Below are positions 32,334 through 40,655 of a DNA stretch of 50,345 nucleotides, piece after piece. The translations under genes and the position numbers were made by a program. The stretch spans positions 1 through 50,345 of the forward strand of contig CADBBK010000018.1 in assembly GCA_902792895.1 (NCBI GenBank). Reading direction: 5' to 3'. This DNA is from an uncultured Bacteroidales bacterium (lineage in GTDB: Bacteria > Bacteroidota > Bacteroidia > Bacteroidales > Muribaculaceae). Under the pieces are notes generated by a model. It searched no databases, was not told the DNA's origin, and was given only the letters and a program-made list of their open reading frames with translations. Every line of letters starts with the position of its first letter. Position 1 is the first letter of the stretch.

Positions 32334-33137
32334 ATGAACAAACCCTACCGGGGTCTTTGGGCCCTGCTGCTGACAGCGCTGGTTTTCTTTACAGTGCTGT
32401 CGCTGAAGACCGATGGCATCAAACTTGGAGGTTTTGAAATCAAGACCTCCTCGTTTGCTCAGTCGATGAAGAGCATCTTCACCGGCGGTGACTCCACGGC
32501 TATTGACAGCCTGGATGCCAACGGACGCCTGCCCAATGGCCGTCATCCCAAGGGGTGGCGCGCCCCGGTAGATACTACGGCCCAGACCATCCTCTTCATC
32601 GGCGACTCGATGCTCGAGGGCCTGGGCCCGCGCTTGGCTGCCTATTGTGACGTGAGCGGCGACACGCTCATCGAGGTCATCTGGTACAGCAGTTCCACGC
32701 TGTACTGGGCCCAGTCGGGGCGCTTGACCGAACTCATCAACAAGTTCCATCCCACCTACGTCATGGTGTGCCTGGGGGCCAACGAACTCTATGTCCCCGA
32801 CATCAGGAAAGTCCGCAAGCCCTTTGTCAAGAAGATACTTGCCGAAATCGGCAACCTGCCTTACCTGTGGATCGGGCCGCCCAACTGGGACACCGACACG
32901 GGTATCAACGACCTGCTGGCCGACAACCTGGACGAGGGCTGCTTCTACGTGAGCGCCAAGGACAAGTTTGAGCGCAGCCGTGACGGCGCCCACCCCACGC
33001 GGGCGTCGGCGGCGCTGTGGATGGACCGCGTCATCAAGTGGATGGACGGCAATGCTGCCTATCCCTTGCGTTTCAACCACCCGGGCGACACCGTGGGCCG
33101 TGCCTCCCGCATCGTCGTTTATCAACCCCCTGCCTGA
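32334..33137 (+). CDS. SGNH/GDSL-type hydrolase, membrane-anchored
   Basis: 267 residues. An N-terminal hydrophobic segment (about 8-22) anchors or exports the protein; the domain follows from about residue 85. Motifs: FIGDSMLEG with catalytic Ser92, VCLGANEL (block III) and DGAHPT with Asp217 and His220. SGNH enzymes are esterases or acyltransferases on lipids and glycans. Its stop is 4 bases before the start of an MBOAT acyltransferase gene; the pair resembles polysaccharide O-acetylation systems, in which an MBOAT carries acetyl across the membrane and an SGNH protein transfers it. The substrate is unknown. Confidence 0.88.
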   Translation: MNKPYRGLWALLLTALVFFTVLSLKTDGIKLGGFEIKTSSFAQSMKSIFTGGDSTAIDSLDANGRLPNGRHPKGWRAPVDTTAQTILFIGDSMLEGLGPRLAAYCDVSGDTLIEVIWYSSSTLYWAQSGRLTELINKFHPTYVMVCLGANELYVPDIRKVRKPFVKKILAEIGNLPYLWIGPPNWDTDTGINDLLADNLDEGCFYVSAKDKFERSRDGAHPTRASAALWMDRVIKWMDGNAAYPLRFNHPGDTVGRASRIVVYQPPA

Positions 33138-33141
33138 TACC

Positions 33142-34617
33142 ATGCTGCTCAACACCATCGACATATCCCAACTGCTGTCGCTGTTCACCTTCAACCGCGA
33201 CGAGCCCTTGCTGTTCACCAGCGGGCTGTTCTGGGTGCTGTTCCTCGTCTTCTTGCCGTTGTATGCGTTGCTCAAGTCGCGTCGCAAGCAGATGATGGTG
33301 TTTGTCATCGCCTTCAGCCTGTTCTTCTTCTACAAGTGCAGCGGGCTGTTCTTCCTGCTGCTGGTGGGCACGTCGGTGTTTGACTGGTGGGTGGCGCAGT
33401 TCATCGAGTCGAGCAAGAACCGCACCGAGCGGCGCATCGCCTTGTCCGTCTCGCTGGTATTCTCGTTGAGCATCCTGCTGTTCTTCAAGTACAGCAACTT
33501 CGTGATGTCCAACCTCGAGGCGCTCATCGGCGGCAATTTCCAGCCGCTGGACCTGATTCTGCCCGTGGGCATCTCGTTCTACACCTTCCGCACCATCAGC
33601 TATGTGGTGGACGTGTATAAGGGCAAAATCCAGCCCGTCGATGACTATGTCGAGTACCTCTTCTTCCTGTCTTATTTCCCCTGCCTGGTAGCGGGCCCCA
33701 TCGTGCGGGCGCGGGACTTCATGCCGCAGCTGCAGGAGAACAAGCCCGCCACGCGCGAGATGATTTACGGCGGCCTGTTCCTGGTCATGCTCGGCATCAT
33801 GAAGAAGGCCCTGTTTGCCGACTACATCGCACAGTACAACAACATCGTGTTCGGCAATCCTGGGGGCTACACGGGTTTTGAACTGTTGATGGCGGTGCTG
33901 GGCTTCACGATGCAGATCTACTGCGACTTCTCGGGCTACAGCGACATGGCCATCGGCCTGGGCAGTATCATGGGCTTTAACCTGGGCATCAACTTCGACT
34001 ATCCCTACCGCTCGTTGAATGTCACCGAATTCTGGCACCGCTGGCACATCACGCTGTCCACGTGGCTGCGCGACTACGTCTATATCCCGCTGGGCGGCAA
34101 CCGCAAGGGCAAGCTGCGCCAGCACTTCAATCTCATGGTCACCATGCTGCTGGGCGGACTGTGGCACGGTGCGGCGTGGACCTTTGTTGTCTGGGGTGCG
34201 GGGCATGGCATCGCCCTGTGTGTGCACAAGCTGTGCAAGCCCTGGCTCGACAGCATCGCCAGCACGCGTTTCACGCGCTGTGTGTCGTGGCTGCTGACCT
34301 TTAGCTTTGTGGCCTTCCTGTGGATTTTCTTCCGCGCCAACTCGTTCCATGCCGCGGGACAGGTCATCAGCGGCATCTTCACCGACTTTGAGTGGGCTTA
34401 TCTGCACGTGTTCCTGGCGCGCCGCAGCACCTGGTGCATCATGCTGGCCATCATCTACGCCCTGCATTTTGTGCCCCGTCGCCTGTGGGACAAGCTGCGT
34501 GAGCGTTTCGTCGCTACCCACTGGGCCGTGAAACTGCTCATCTTCATTCTCCTCATCCAGCTGGTGCTCCAGTTTGCCAGCGCCACCGTCCAGCCCTTCC
34601 TCTACTCCCAGTTCTAA
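33142..34617 (+). CDS. MBOAT family membrane O-acyltransferase
   Basis: 491 residues from ATG 33142, 4 bases after the SGNH hydrolase; the upstream in-frame extension is that gene read in another frame. About 11 membrane segments. Family motifs: FWHRWHITLSTWLRDYVYIPLGGN and the catalytic His342 in GGLWHGAAWTFVVWGAGHG. It is AlgI/PatA/DltB-like; such proteins move acyl groups to the outer face of the inner membrane for glycan or teichoic-acid-like acylation. Together with the upstream SGNH protein it forms a two-gene O-acetylation module; the acceptor polymer is not encoded nearby. Confidence 0.95.
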   Translation: MLLNTIDISQLLSLFTFNRDEPLLFTSGLFWVLFLVFLPLYALLKSRRKQMMVFVIAFSLFFFYKCSGLFFLLLVGTSVFDWWVAQFIESSKNRTERRIALSVSLVFSLSILLFFKYSNFVMSNLEALIGGNFQPLDLILPVGISFYTFRTISYVVDVYKGKIQPVDDYVEYLFFLSYFPCLVAGPIVRARDFMPQLQENKPATREMIYGGLFLVMLGIMKKALFADYIAQYNNIVFGNPGGYTGFELLMAVLGFTMQIYCDFSGYSDMAIGLGSIMGFNLGINFDYPYRSLNVTEFWHRWHITLSTWLRDYVYIPLGGNRKGKLRQHFNLMVTMLLGGLWHGAAWTFVVWGAGHGIALCVHKLCKPWLDSIASTRFTRCVSWLLTFSFVAFLWIFFRANSFHAAGQVISGIFTDFEWAYLHVFLARRSTWCIMLAIIYALHFVPRRLWDKLRERFVATHWAVKLLIFILLIQLVLQFASATVQPFLYSQF

Positions 34618-34638
34618 TGGAAAAAACTGTACATAGCC

Positions 34639-35055
34639 ATGATAAAATATATCTATTACCGCTTGTGTAAACATCATGAAAAAGGAAAACGGATCAATAT
34701 CAGTACATATGATGCATCCCGTTTTGTAAATTTGGCCTATTTCATGATGCTTTGGCCATTTACGCTGCTGTTTATTGCTCTTATGTATAACAGCAGTAAT
34801 CATCTCCCAATGTTGCTCGTATTCATCCTCTTTTTTATATTGAGCTTTTATTTGACTAATCGATTTGAAAAGAGAATGCAAACATATAGACCACCCAAGC
34901 AATATAAGAGTTATAATAAAATATCCATCTATTGGCTTACCATACCGGCTTTGTTATTATTTATAGCATATTTCATTGCTGTTCTCGTATTATTGATGGA
35001 ATATGTTATAGTGCCATACAAGCTTGGAGGCCGGCTTTATAATCTATTATTTTAA
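34639..35055 (+). CDS. AT-rich hypothetical membrane protein
   Basis: 138 residues, no family recognised. Four hydrophobic stretches (about 30-50, 56-71, 97-118 and nearby), a basic N-terminus (MIKYIYYRLCKHHEKGKR) and a Tyr/Lys-rich loop (RPPKQYKSYNKISIYW). Codon use is much more AT-rich than in the MBOAT gene 22 bases upstream, which suggests recent acquisition or a rapidly evolving gene. It may be co-transcribed with the SGNH-MBOAT pair. No function can be given. Confidence 0.65.
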   Translation: MIKYIYYRLCKHHEKGKRINISTYDASRFVNLAYFMMLWPFTLLFIALMYNSSNHLPMLLVFILFFILSFYLTNRFEKRMQTYRPPKQYKSYNKISIYWLTIPALLLFIAYFIAVLVLLMEYVIVPYKLGGRLYNLLF

Positions 35056-35143
35056 AGTTGACATGTTTTGTTAGCAGTGTCAGTGCTGTTGGGTGGTTGT
35101 GGCAATCTAGGCCCGTTAAATAACTCTAATATCTTTCAAAGCA

Positions 35144-35174
35144 TTGTGGCATTGCGGGAAAAATGCTAATTTTG
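35144..35174 (+). promoter_or_regulatory. Bacteroidota-type promoter of glyS
   Basis: TTG at 35144-35146, 20-bp spacer, TAATTTTG at 35167-35174. Transcription would run through the duplicated leader described below, about 190 nt to ATG 35373. Confidence 0.72.
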
Positions 35175-35182
35175 CAGCTTGA

Positions 35183-35362
35183 AATAAAAAATAACGATAT
35201 AACAGTTGGCTCAAGACCCTGCGGGGCTAATGCTAATTTCACGAATTTATCAAATTGCGAACGAATTATTTCGTTGAATTAGTTTCATTAGCGAAATTAG
35301 CATTAAAAAACTTTCAAGGTCAACTTATTTACCGCTGAGAATAAAAAATAACGATATAACAG
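35183..35362 (+). mobile_element. Insertion-like element in the glyS leader flanked by a 23-bp duplication
   Basis: A 23-base sequence (AATAAAAAATAACGATATAA, then CAG) stands at 35183-35205 and again, identical, at 35340-35362. The 134 bp in between contain the ACCCTGCGGGGC...CACGAATTTATC core of the tandem unit at 8549-8785 and a pair of 12-bp inverted arms (AATGCTAATTTC 35229-35240, GAAATTAGCATT 35293-35304). No coding capacity. It looks like a small non-autonomous element with target duplication, or a segmental duplication. Confidence 0.55.
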
Positions 35363-35372
35363 ACAGACTACA

Positions 35373-36917
35373 ATGGCAAAACAGGAAGACGTTTTCAAGA
35401 AAATCGTGTCGCACGCCAAGGAATATGGCTTTGTGTTCCCCTCGAGTGAAATCTATGACGGCTTGGGCGCCGTGTATGACTATGCACAGAACGGCGTAGA
35501 GCTGAAGAACAATATCAAGCGCTACTGGTGGGAGGCCATGACGCTGCTGCACGAGAACATCGTGGGCATCGACAGCGCCATCTTCATGCACCCCACCATC
35601 TGGAAGGCTTCGGGACACGTGGACGCGTTCAACGATCCCCTGATTGACAACCGCGACAGCAAGAAGCGCTACCGCGCCGACGTGCTCATCGAGGACGAGA
35701 TCGCCAAGATTGAGGAGAAGATCAACAAGGAGTGCGAGAAGGCCGCCAAGCGCTTCGGCGACAAGTTTGACGAGGCGATGTTCCGCCAGACCAATCCCCG
35801 CGTGCTCGAGAACCAGCGCAAGCGCGACGAGCTGCATGCCCGCTACGAGAAGGCCATGAACGACAATGACCTGGTCGAGCTCAAGCAGATCATCGAGGAC
35901 TATGAGATTGTGGACCCCGTGAGCGGCACCCGCAACTGGACCGACGTGCGTCAGTTCAACCTCATGTTCAAGACGCAGATGGGCAGCAGCGCCGACTCGA
36001 CGATGGACGTGTATCTGCGTCCCGAGACGGCACAGGGCATCTTTGTGAACTTCCTGAATGTGCAGAAGACCGGCCGCATGCGCATCCCCTTCGGCATCGC
36101 ACAGATCGGCAAGGCCTTCCGCAACGAGATTGTGGCTCGCCAGTTCATCTTCCGTATGCGTGAGTTTGAGCAGATGGAGATGCAATTCTTTGTACGTCCC
36201 GGTGAGGAGCTGAAGTGGTTCGACTTCTGGCGCGAGACGCGTCTGCGCTGGCACAAGGCTCTGGGCCTGGGTGACGAGAAGTACCGCTTCCACGACCACG
36301 AGAAGCTGGCCCACTATGCCAACGCTGCCACCGACATCGAGTTCAAGATGCCATTCGGCTTCAAGGAGGTAGAGGGCATCCACAGCCGCACCGACTTTGA
36401 CCTGAGCCAGCACGCCAAGTACTCGGGCAAGAAGATCCAGTACTTTGACGCCGAGCTGAACGAGAGCTACACCCCCTACGTCATCGAGACCTCGATCGGC
36501 GTGGACCGCATGTTCCTGTCGGTGATGTGCTCCAGCTACGAGGAGCAGCAGCTTGAGGGCGGCGATACCCGCGTGGTGCTCCACCTGCCCAAGGCCCTGG
36601 CTCCCATCAAGTGTGCCATCCTGCCGCTCGTCCGCAAGGACGGCATGCCCGAGAAGGCCCACGAGATCATGAACATGCTCAAGTTTGACTTCGCCTGCCA
36701 CTACGAGGACAAGGACACCGTGGGCAAACGCTACCGCCGCCAGGATGCCATCGGCACCCCCTATTGCATCACCGTCGACGGCCAGACGCTCGAGGACAAC
36801 ACCGTCACCCTGCGTGACCGTGACACCATGCAGCAGGAGCGCGTCGCTATCGCCGACCTGCCCGCCATCCTCGCCCGTGAGTGCAGCCTGAACAACGTCC
36901 TGCGCAAGCTGATGTAA
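35373..36917 (+). CDS. glyS: Glycine-tRNA ligase, single-chain class II type
   Basis: 514 residues, the archaeal/eukaryal-like alpha-2 glycyl-tRNA synthetase rather than the split alpha/beta enzyme. Class II motifs: motif 1 region with GIDSAIFMHPTIWKASGHVDAF, motif 2 FRNEIVARQFIFRMREFEQMEMQFF, motif 3 PYVIETSIGVDRMFL. The anticodon-binding domain covers the last 120 residues. The RPETAQGIFVNF loop is typical of GlyRS. The gene uses highly biased GC-rich codons, as expected for high expression. Its leader carries an inserted repeat element (35206-35339) downstream of the promoter. Confidence 0.97.
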   Translation: MAKQEDVFKKIVSHAKEYGFVFPSSEIYDGLGAVYDYAQNGVELKNNIKRYWWEAMTLLHENIVGIDSAIFMHPTIWKASGHVDAFNDPLIDNRDSKKRYRADVLIEDEIAKIEEKINKECEKAAKRFGDKFDEAMFRQTNPRVLENQRKRDELHARYEKAMNDNDLVELKQIIEDYEIVDPVSGTRNWTDVRQFNLMFKTQMGSSADSTMDVYLRPETAQGIFVNFLNVQKTGRMRIPFGIAQIGKAFRNEIVARQFIFRMREFEQMEMQFFVRPGEELKWFDFWRETRLRWHKALGLGDEKYRFHDHEKLAHYANAATDIEFKMPFGFKEVEGIHSRTDFDLSQHAKYSGKKIQYFDAELNESYTPYVIETSIGVDRMFLSVMCSSYEEQQLEGGDTRVVLHLPKALAPIKCAILPLVRKDGMPEKAHEIMNMLKFDFACHYEDKDTVGKRYRRQDAIGTPYCITVDGQTLEDNTVTLRDRDTMQQERVAIADLPAILARECSLNNVLRKLM

Positions 36918-36926
36918 ATTGTATAA

Positions 36927-37040
36927 GGCTTTAGGCCCCCCTTGGCTCCCAGGTTATGGTTGACACATGAAACCTAAAACCTAACACCTAAAGCCTAACA
37001 CCTAAAGCCTAACACCTAACGCCTAACACCTAAAGCGTAA
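36927..37040. repeat. TTTAGG-type repeats, first sense then inverted
   Basis: One or two sense units (GCTTTAGGC) follow the glyS stop. From 36970 to 37040 the array runs the other way (CCTAACACCTAAAGC units), that is C-rich on the sense strand and directly upstream of the FKBP gene. It is the one array here not in the sense orientation of a preceding gene. Confidence 0.85.
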
Positions 37041-37045
37041 GAATT

Positions 37046-37582
37046 ATGAAGAAGTTTCTCTATACCGTCATCATGGCCATCGTTGCCGTCACGATGCTGA
37101 ACTCCTGCCTGGGCAAGAGCATCGAGGACGAGTACAAGGACTGGCGCAAGACCAACGAGACCTGGTATCAGAATCAGGCCAACTCAGGCAGTTACACCGA
37201 GCTGATTGCTCCGTGGGACCCCTCGGCCAGCACGCTCATCCGTTGGCACAATGACACCATGCAGACGCGTTACAACCTCAAGCCGCTGCTCACCTCGACC
37301 GTCGATGTGAAGTATCACTTGAGCCTGATGGATGACACTCCCATCGACTCGTCCTACTACATGACCTCGCCCGCCGACAGCATCTACCGTGCCAAGGTCA
37401 GCGACAATGTCGAGGGATGGATGCTCGCCTTGATCAATATGCACGTGGGCGACAGTTGCACGGTGCTCATTCCTTACCAGCAGGGTTACGGCTCGGTCAA
37501 GAGGTCCGACGAACTGCTGCCCTTCAGCACGCTCGTGTTCAACATCAAGCTGGTGGACATCTACAAGTACAAGACCAACTGA
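37046..37582 (+). CDS. FKBP-type peptidyl-prolyl isomerase lipoprotein
   Basis: 178 residues. A lipoprotein signal ends in MLNSC; the mature part has a short linker and one FKBP domain (about 85-175) with KVSDNVEGWMLALINMHVGDSCTVLIPYQQGYGS and the final STLVFNIKLVDI. The enzyme speeds cis-trans isomerisation of proline bonds in the periplasm. Several surface-binding residues of classical FKBPs are changed, so catalytic strength is uncertain. A strong terminator follows at 37628-37666. Confidence 0.9.
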   Translation: MKKFLYTVIMAIVAVTMLNSCLGKSIEDEYKDWRKTNETWYQNQANSGSYTELIAPWDPSASTLIRWHNDTMQTRYNLKPLLTSTVDVKYHLSLMDDTPIDSSYYMTSPADSIYRAKVSDNVEGWMLALINMHVGDSCTVLIPYQQGYGSVKRSDELLPFSTLVFNIKLVDIYKYKTN

Positions 37583-37627
37583 TTGTCGGCCGCGTCAGGC
37601 GGCAGGACACATCAAGCAGATAAGAGA

Positions 37628-37666
37628 AATCCCCTCAGGCCCATCGGCCCGAGGGGATTGTTTTTT
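37628..37666 (+). terminator. Rho-independent terminator between convergent genes
   Basis: Stem AATCCCCTC (37628-37636) with GAGGGGATT (37651-37659), inner GGCC pairs, followed by GTTTTTT. Downstream of the FKBP gene and facing the convergent NTPase gene. Confidence 0.88.
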
Positions 37667-37695
37667 GTAAGTGGTGAGGCGTGGTGTCAAGCACG

Positions 37696-38799
37696 TTAGG
37701 GCTGCCTGAGCGACAACTGGTAGTTGTAGTACTTCTCGTTGCCGGTGATGTCCTCGACCACCTGGATGAACGGCGGCATCTCCACCTCGTCGCCCTCCTT
37801 GATGCCCTCGAGCTCCAGGATCTGCATGCCCAGCTTCGGCTCGATGTAGGTGTCCAGCTCGAAGTAGCGGTTCTTCCACACGAAGCACTTGCGCATCTTG
37901 CTGATGGGGTTGCGGTTGGGGTCGGCGATCTGCAGCAGGTCCACATACTGCTGGGCCGTGATGCGGCGCTCGGTCTCGATCTGCTTGTTGCTGCTCACGG
38001 TCTTCTTGATGGTCTGGAAATAAACGTAGCTGCCCTGCCAGCCGCGTTTGCGCACGCGCATCTCAGTGCCCGGCTCGCTCAGCAGGTAGGTCTGCGTGAT
38101 TTCGCTCTCGGTATAGTCGGGGATGTCGTCGATGACCTTGACGATGTACTTGCGCTCCTGCTCGATGGGGCAGGGGACGCCCAGCACGGTCGAAATCTCG
38201 TTGAGCACCTGGCGCAGCTTGTCGTCAAAGTCCATGTGGTTGCCGATCACGCGCAGGTGGGGATGACCTGTCCAGGCGCTGAGCACCTTGCGGTCGAGCG
38301 CACGTGCCAGCTCCACGTCCTCGCTGCGGAACTTGTTGTTCTCGTTGGTATAGAACTGCTCGGCACCGGCAGCGGCGGTCACCATGTGCAGGATGGCCTC
38401 GTAGCGCGCGTCGCGCAGTTTCACGGTGTTGGTGCCCATCTCCTCGGTCAACGCCTCCCACAGCTCGGGGGAGACGTAGGCACTGATGTCCATCGTGCCG
38501 CGGTCGCACACGATGAGCACCGGCTTGCTGCACTGGGCTGCCATCTTGGCAAAGTGGTCCTCCAGAGCCAGCTGGATGTTGAGCGTCGATTTCTCGGCCT
38601 CAAAGAACAGGGCCTTGTTCTTCGTCAGGTAGTTGATGCCCGCGCTGCTGAACATCGTGGGCACCTCGGGGATGGCAAACACCTGGAAGCCCAGGCCGCT
38701 GAAGTGCTCAATGATCCTGGCCATCGCAGTGGTTTTGCCGGCGCAGGGGCCACCGGTCAACACAATCTTGGTGATTTTATTGGTGATTTTGTCAGTCAT
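37696..38799 (-). CDS. P-loop NTPase fused to a CYTH-like domain (Ttd14-like architecture)
   Basis: 367 residues. N-terminal P-loop kinase-like domain (1-190) with Walker A GGPCAGKTT (16-24) and a CDRGTMDISAY motif; this is the AAA_28/NadR-like group. C-terminal domain from about 208 has the CYTH tunnel signature PIEQERKYIVK and later RVRKRG, KKTV, RRIT and the strands FELDTYIE and LELEGIKEGDEVEMP. CYTH domains hydrolyse or bind triphosphate-containing molecules. A similar fusion is known in animals as Ttd14, where lipid and GTP binding were reported; the bacterial function is not established. Own promoter at 38834-38864; it is monocistronic. Confidence 0.85.
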   Translation of the reverse strand: MTDKITNKITKIVLTGGPCAGKTTAMARIIEHFSGLGFQVFAIPEVPTMFSSAGINYLTKNKALFFEAEKSTLNIQLALEDHFAKMAAQCSKPVLIVCDRGTMDISAYVSPELWEALTEEMGTNTVKLRDARYEAILHMVTAAAGAEQFYTNENNKFRSEDVELARALDRKVLSAWTGHPHLRVIGNHMDFDDKLRQVLNEISTVLGVPCPIEQERKYIVKVIDDIPDYTESEITQTYLLSEPGTEMRVRKRGWQGSYVYFQTIKKTVSSNKQIETERRITAQQYVDLLQIADPNRNPISKMRKCFVWKNRYFELDTYIEPKLGMQILELEGIKEGDEVEMPPFIQVVEDITGNEKYYNYQLSLRQP

Positions 38800-38833
38800 C
38801 TTCGTGTTTGAGTTTATGTCATGAAAAGAAAGC

Positions 38834-38864
38834 CAAAGTTACACACAATCTGCGACCCCCGCAA
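38834..38864 (-). promoter_or_regulatory. Bacteroidota-type promoter of the NTPase-CYTH gene
   Basis: Minus strand TTG at 38864-38862, 20-bp spacer, TAACTTTG at 38841-38834; 34 bases upstream of ATG 38799. Confidence 0.75.
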
Positions 38865-38972
38865 CCATTCCATCCTAAAAGATGTGAAAACGCACCGTAT
38901 CGACACCCGACCATGTGCTTCATGTCATCAGTGCCCGGCAAAAGCTCCGTCAGGAGCGGTCAGGGCATAGGC

Positions 38973-39013
38973 AGGGGTGCACCGAGGCAAAGCCGAGTGC
39001 ACCCCCTGTTTTA
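38973..39013. terminator. Hairpin with T-tract on the plus strand
   Basis: CAGGGGTGCAC (38973-38983) pairs with GTGCACCCCCTG (38998-39009, one bulge), with inner GGC/GCC pairing, followed by TTTTAT. The T tract is on the plus strand although the neighbouring genes run on the minus strand, so its role as terminator of the gene ending at 39067 is uncertain. Confidence 0.45.
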
Positions 39014-39066
39014 TAAAACCGCAATCAAGGTGATGCGATTAATATTGTTTAATGATTTGATGTTTG

Positions 39067-40605
39067 TTAGCGCACCACAATCTTCTTGCCCTGGTGGATG
39101 TAGATGCCGGGGGCGGTGGGAACGTCCTTGCCCACGGGTTGGCCCATCAGGTTGTAGTAGTTCTCATCCATCGGGCGACGCGCCTGGTCGTTGGCCACTT
39201 CGTCGATGCCAGAAAGAACGTCTTCGCGGTAACGCATGCCCTTGTAGATGATCTTGCCGTCTTTGACCACATGGCTCAATCCGCACAATTCTTTATAACA
39301 TTCGCCGCAGTCTGCATCGGGATATTGCGTGAACGGTGTCAGCAGATCGCCCCACTCGCGGCTGTCAAAGCCGATACCCTCGACCAGATAAGCCAAGGTA
39401 TCGCCTTGTTCACCGATATAAGCGATACGGCTGCAAAGGACCCCGTCAATCTCAATCGGGTCAGCCTCGATAAAATTATCAGTGTTCAGGAGATTCATGT
39501 GTGGGTAGGATTGGTTATTGATGTAGTAGTCAATATCCCACATCCCTTCCAAATTCTCATGCAGCAAACGCACGTCATCGTTGCCCTGGTAGGTATAGAA
39601 ATTGATGAAATTAGTCATCCAATCCAGCGGTTCGTTCCTGAAACTGAGAATGCAGGCTTCGTCTTCCCGTAATCCCGCAACTAGACTTTCTTCGCCATAG
39701 GCGACACCGTTTGCATCATAATTCTTGGAATACACGGCTTTGAACACTCGATTATAGGCATCCAGTTCAGGGTGATTGCCCTTGAACTCATAGGAATAAT
39801 AATGGCTGGTCGTGCCCTCGTCAGTGATTTCTACATATTCGTTGACCCACTTCACCCCCTCACGAATCACGGGCAGATACCTGTCTTCCACATAATTCTG
39901 GGGATAGATGACCTCCCCATTCTCGACAACCTTTTCTAGATTGTAGTATGCAGTGGTGTGGACGCCTGTAGTTACCGGCATGAAAAAGGCCAAGGGATAA
40001 CTGTTCATGCCCATTGCGCCAATGCCTTCAATGACCTGGAAAAAATCTCCCTCTTGGCGACTATCAAATAAACGCTTGGCATAATGTCCGCCCACTTCAA
40101 CGGTGTCTTGTTTAAGTTGAAGGTTGAACCAATCGTCATTGATTAGATTCTCCCAGTAGGTGACTGGATCCTGGAAATCATAGAGCAGAAATTCCTCACC
40201 CGCAAGAATTTCATCATCTGGTGCGAAACCATAAGGAGTAAGGCAAATAATGGCATCGTCAAAGAAAATGCTTACTGGAACAATGCCATACACTTTTTTG
40301 TTTTCCTCTCGCAAGTAAACGGGAACGACATCCTTTGGCTCACTATACTGATCATCAACGCACATGTGCATAGCCTTATAGGTCTTGCCGTTGATGACGG
40401 TGTCACCCTTGAATTCAAGTGTGCGGTATACCTTGTTGTCTCCACGGGCTGGATTGGTCTCATAATCCGTCTCATAATGATAATCCTGGATGCTGTAGGT
40501 CCACTTGACGCCCTCACGCACAAAGGGGACGTACTCATATTCCTGCGCCGCTGCCTGGGTCATGCCCAGCAGGGCCAAAATCGAAATAAGTAATGTCTTT
40601 TTCAT
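39067..40605 (-). CDS. Secreted two-domain protein with T9SS-like C-terminal tail
   Basis: 512 residues. Signal peptide 1-20 (...TQAAA). Two similar beta-rich halves: the first opens YVPFVREGVKWTYSIQ and the second YLPVIREGVKWVNEYVE, so an internal duplication. The last 30 residues, YYNLMGQPVGKDVPTAPGIYIHQGKKIVVR, match the por/type IX-like sorting domain common in Bacteroidales. Many Cys and acidic residues. No enzyme family recognised. It has its own -7 element (40648-40655) and stands next to, but apart from, the TonB operon. Confidence 0.85.
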   Translation of the reverse strand: MKKTLLISILALLGMTQAAAQEYEYVPFVREGVKWTYSIQDYHYETDYETNPARGDNKVYRTLEFKGDTVINGKTYKAMHMCVDDQYSEPKDVVPVYLREENKKVYGIVPVSIFFDDAIICLTPYGFAPDDEILAGEEFLLYDFQDPVTYWENLINDDWFNLQLKQDTVEVGGHYAKRLFDSRQEGDFFQVIEGIGAMGMNSYPLAFFMPVTTGVHTTAYYNLEKVVENGEVIYPQNYVEDRYLPVIREGVKWVNEYVEITDEGTTSHYYSYEFKGNHPELDAYNRVFKAVYSKNYDANGVAYGEESLVAGLREDEACILSFRNEPLDWMTNFINFYTYQGNDDVRLLHENLEGMWDIDYYINNQSYPHMNLLNTDNFIEADPIEIDGVLCSRIAYIGEQGDTLAYLVEGIGFDSREWGDLLTPFTQYPDADCGECYKELCGLSHVVKDGKIIYKGMRYREDVLSGIDEVANDQARRPMDENYYNLMGQPVGKDVPTAPGIYIHQGKKIVVR

Positions 40606-40647
40606 ATCTGTAATTGATTAATTAGGTTATAGTCGTGTTCTGATTTG

Positions 40648-40655
40648 CAAAGATA
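40648..40655 (-). promoter_or_regulatory. Putative -7 element for the gene at 40605
   Basis: TATCTTTG on the minus strand, 42 bases upstream of ATG 40605. The -33 region has no clean TTG. Confidence 0.5.

Noticed and set aside
33073-34902. Minus-strand frame of 609 codons opposite the MBOAT gene
   Set aside because: Gln/Glu/His-rich shadow of a membrane protein gene; no start context, no family.
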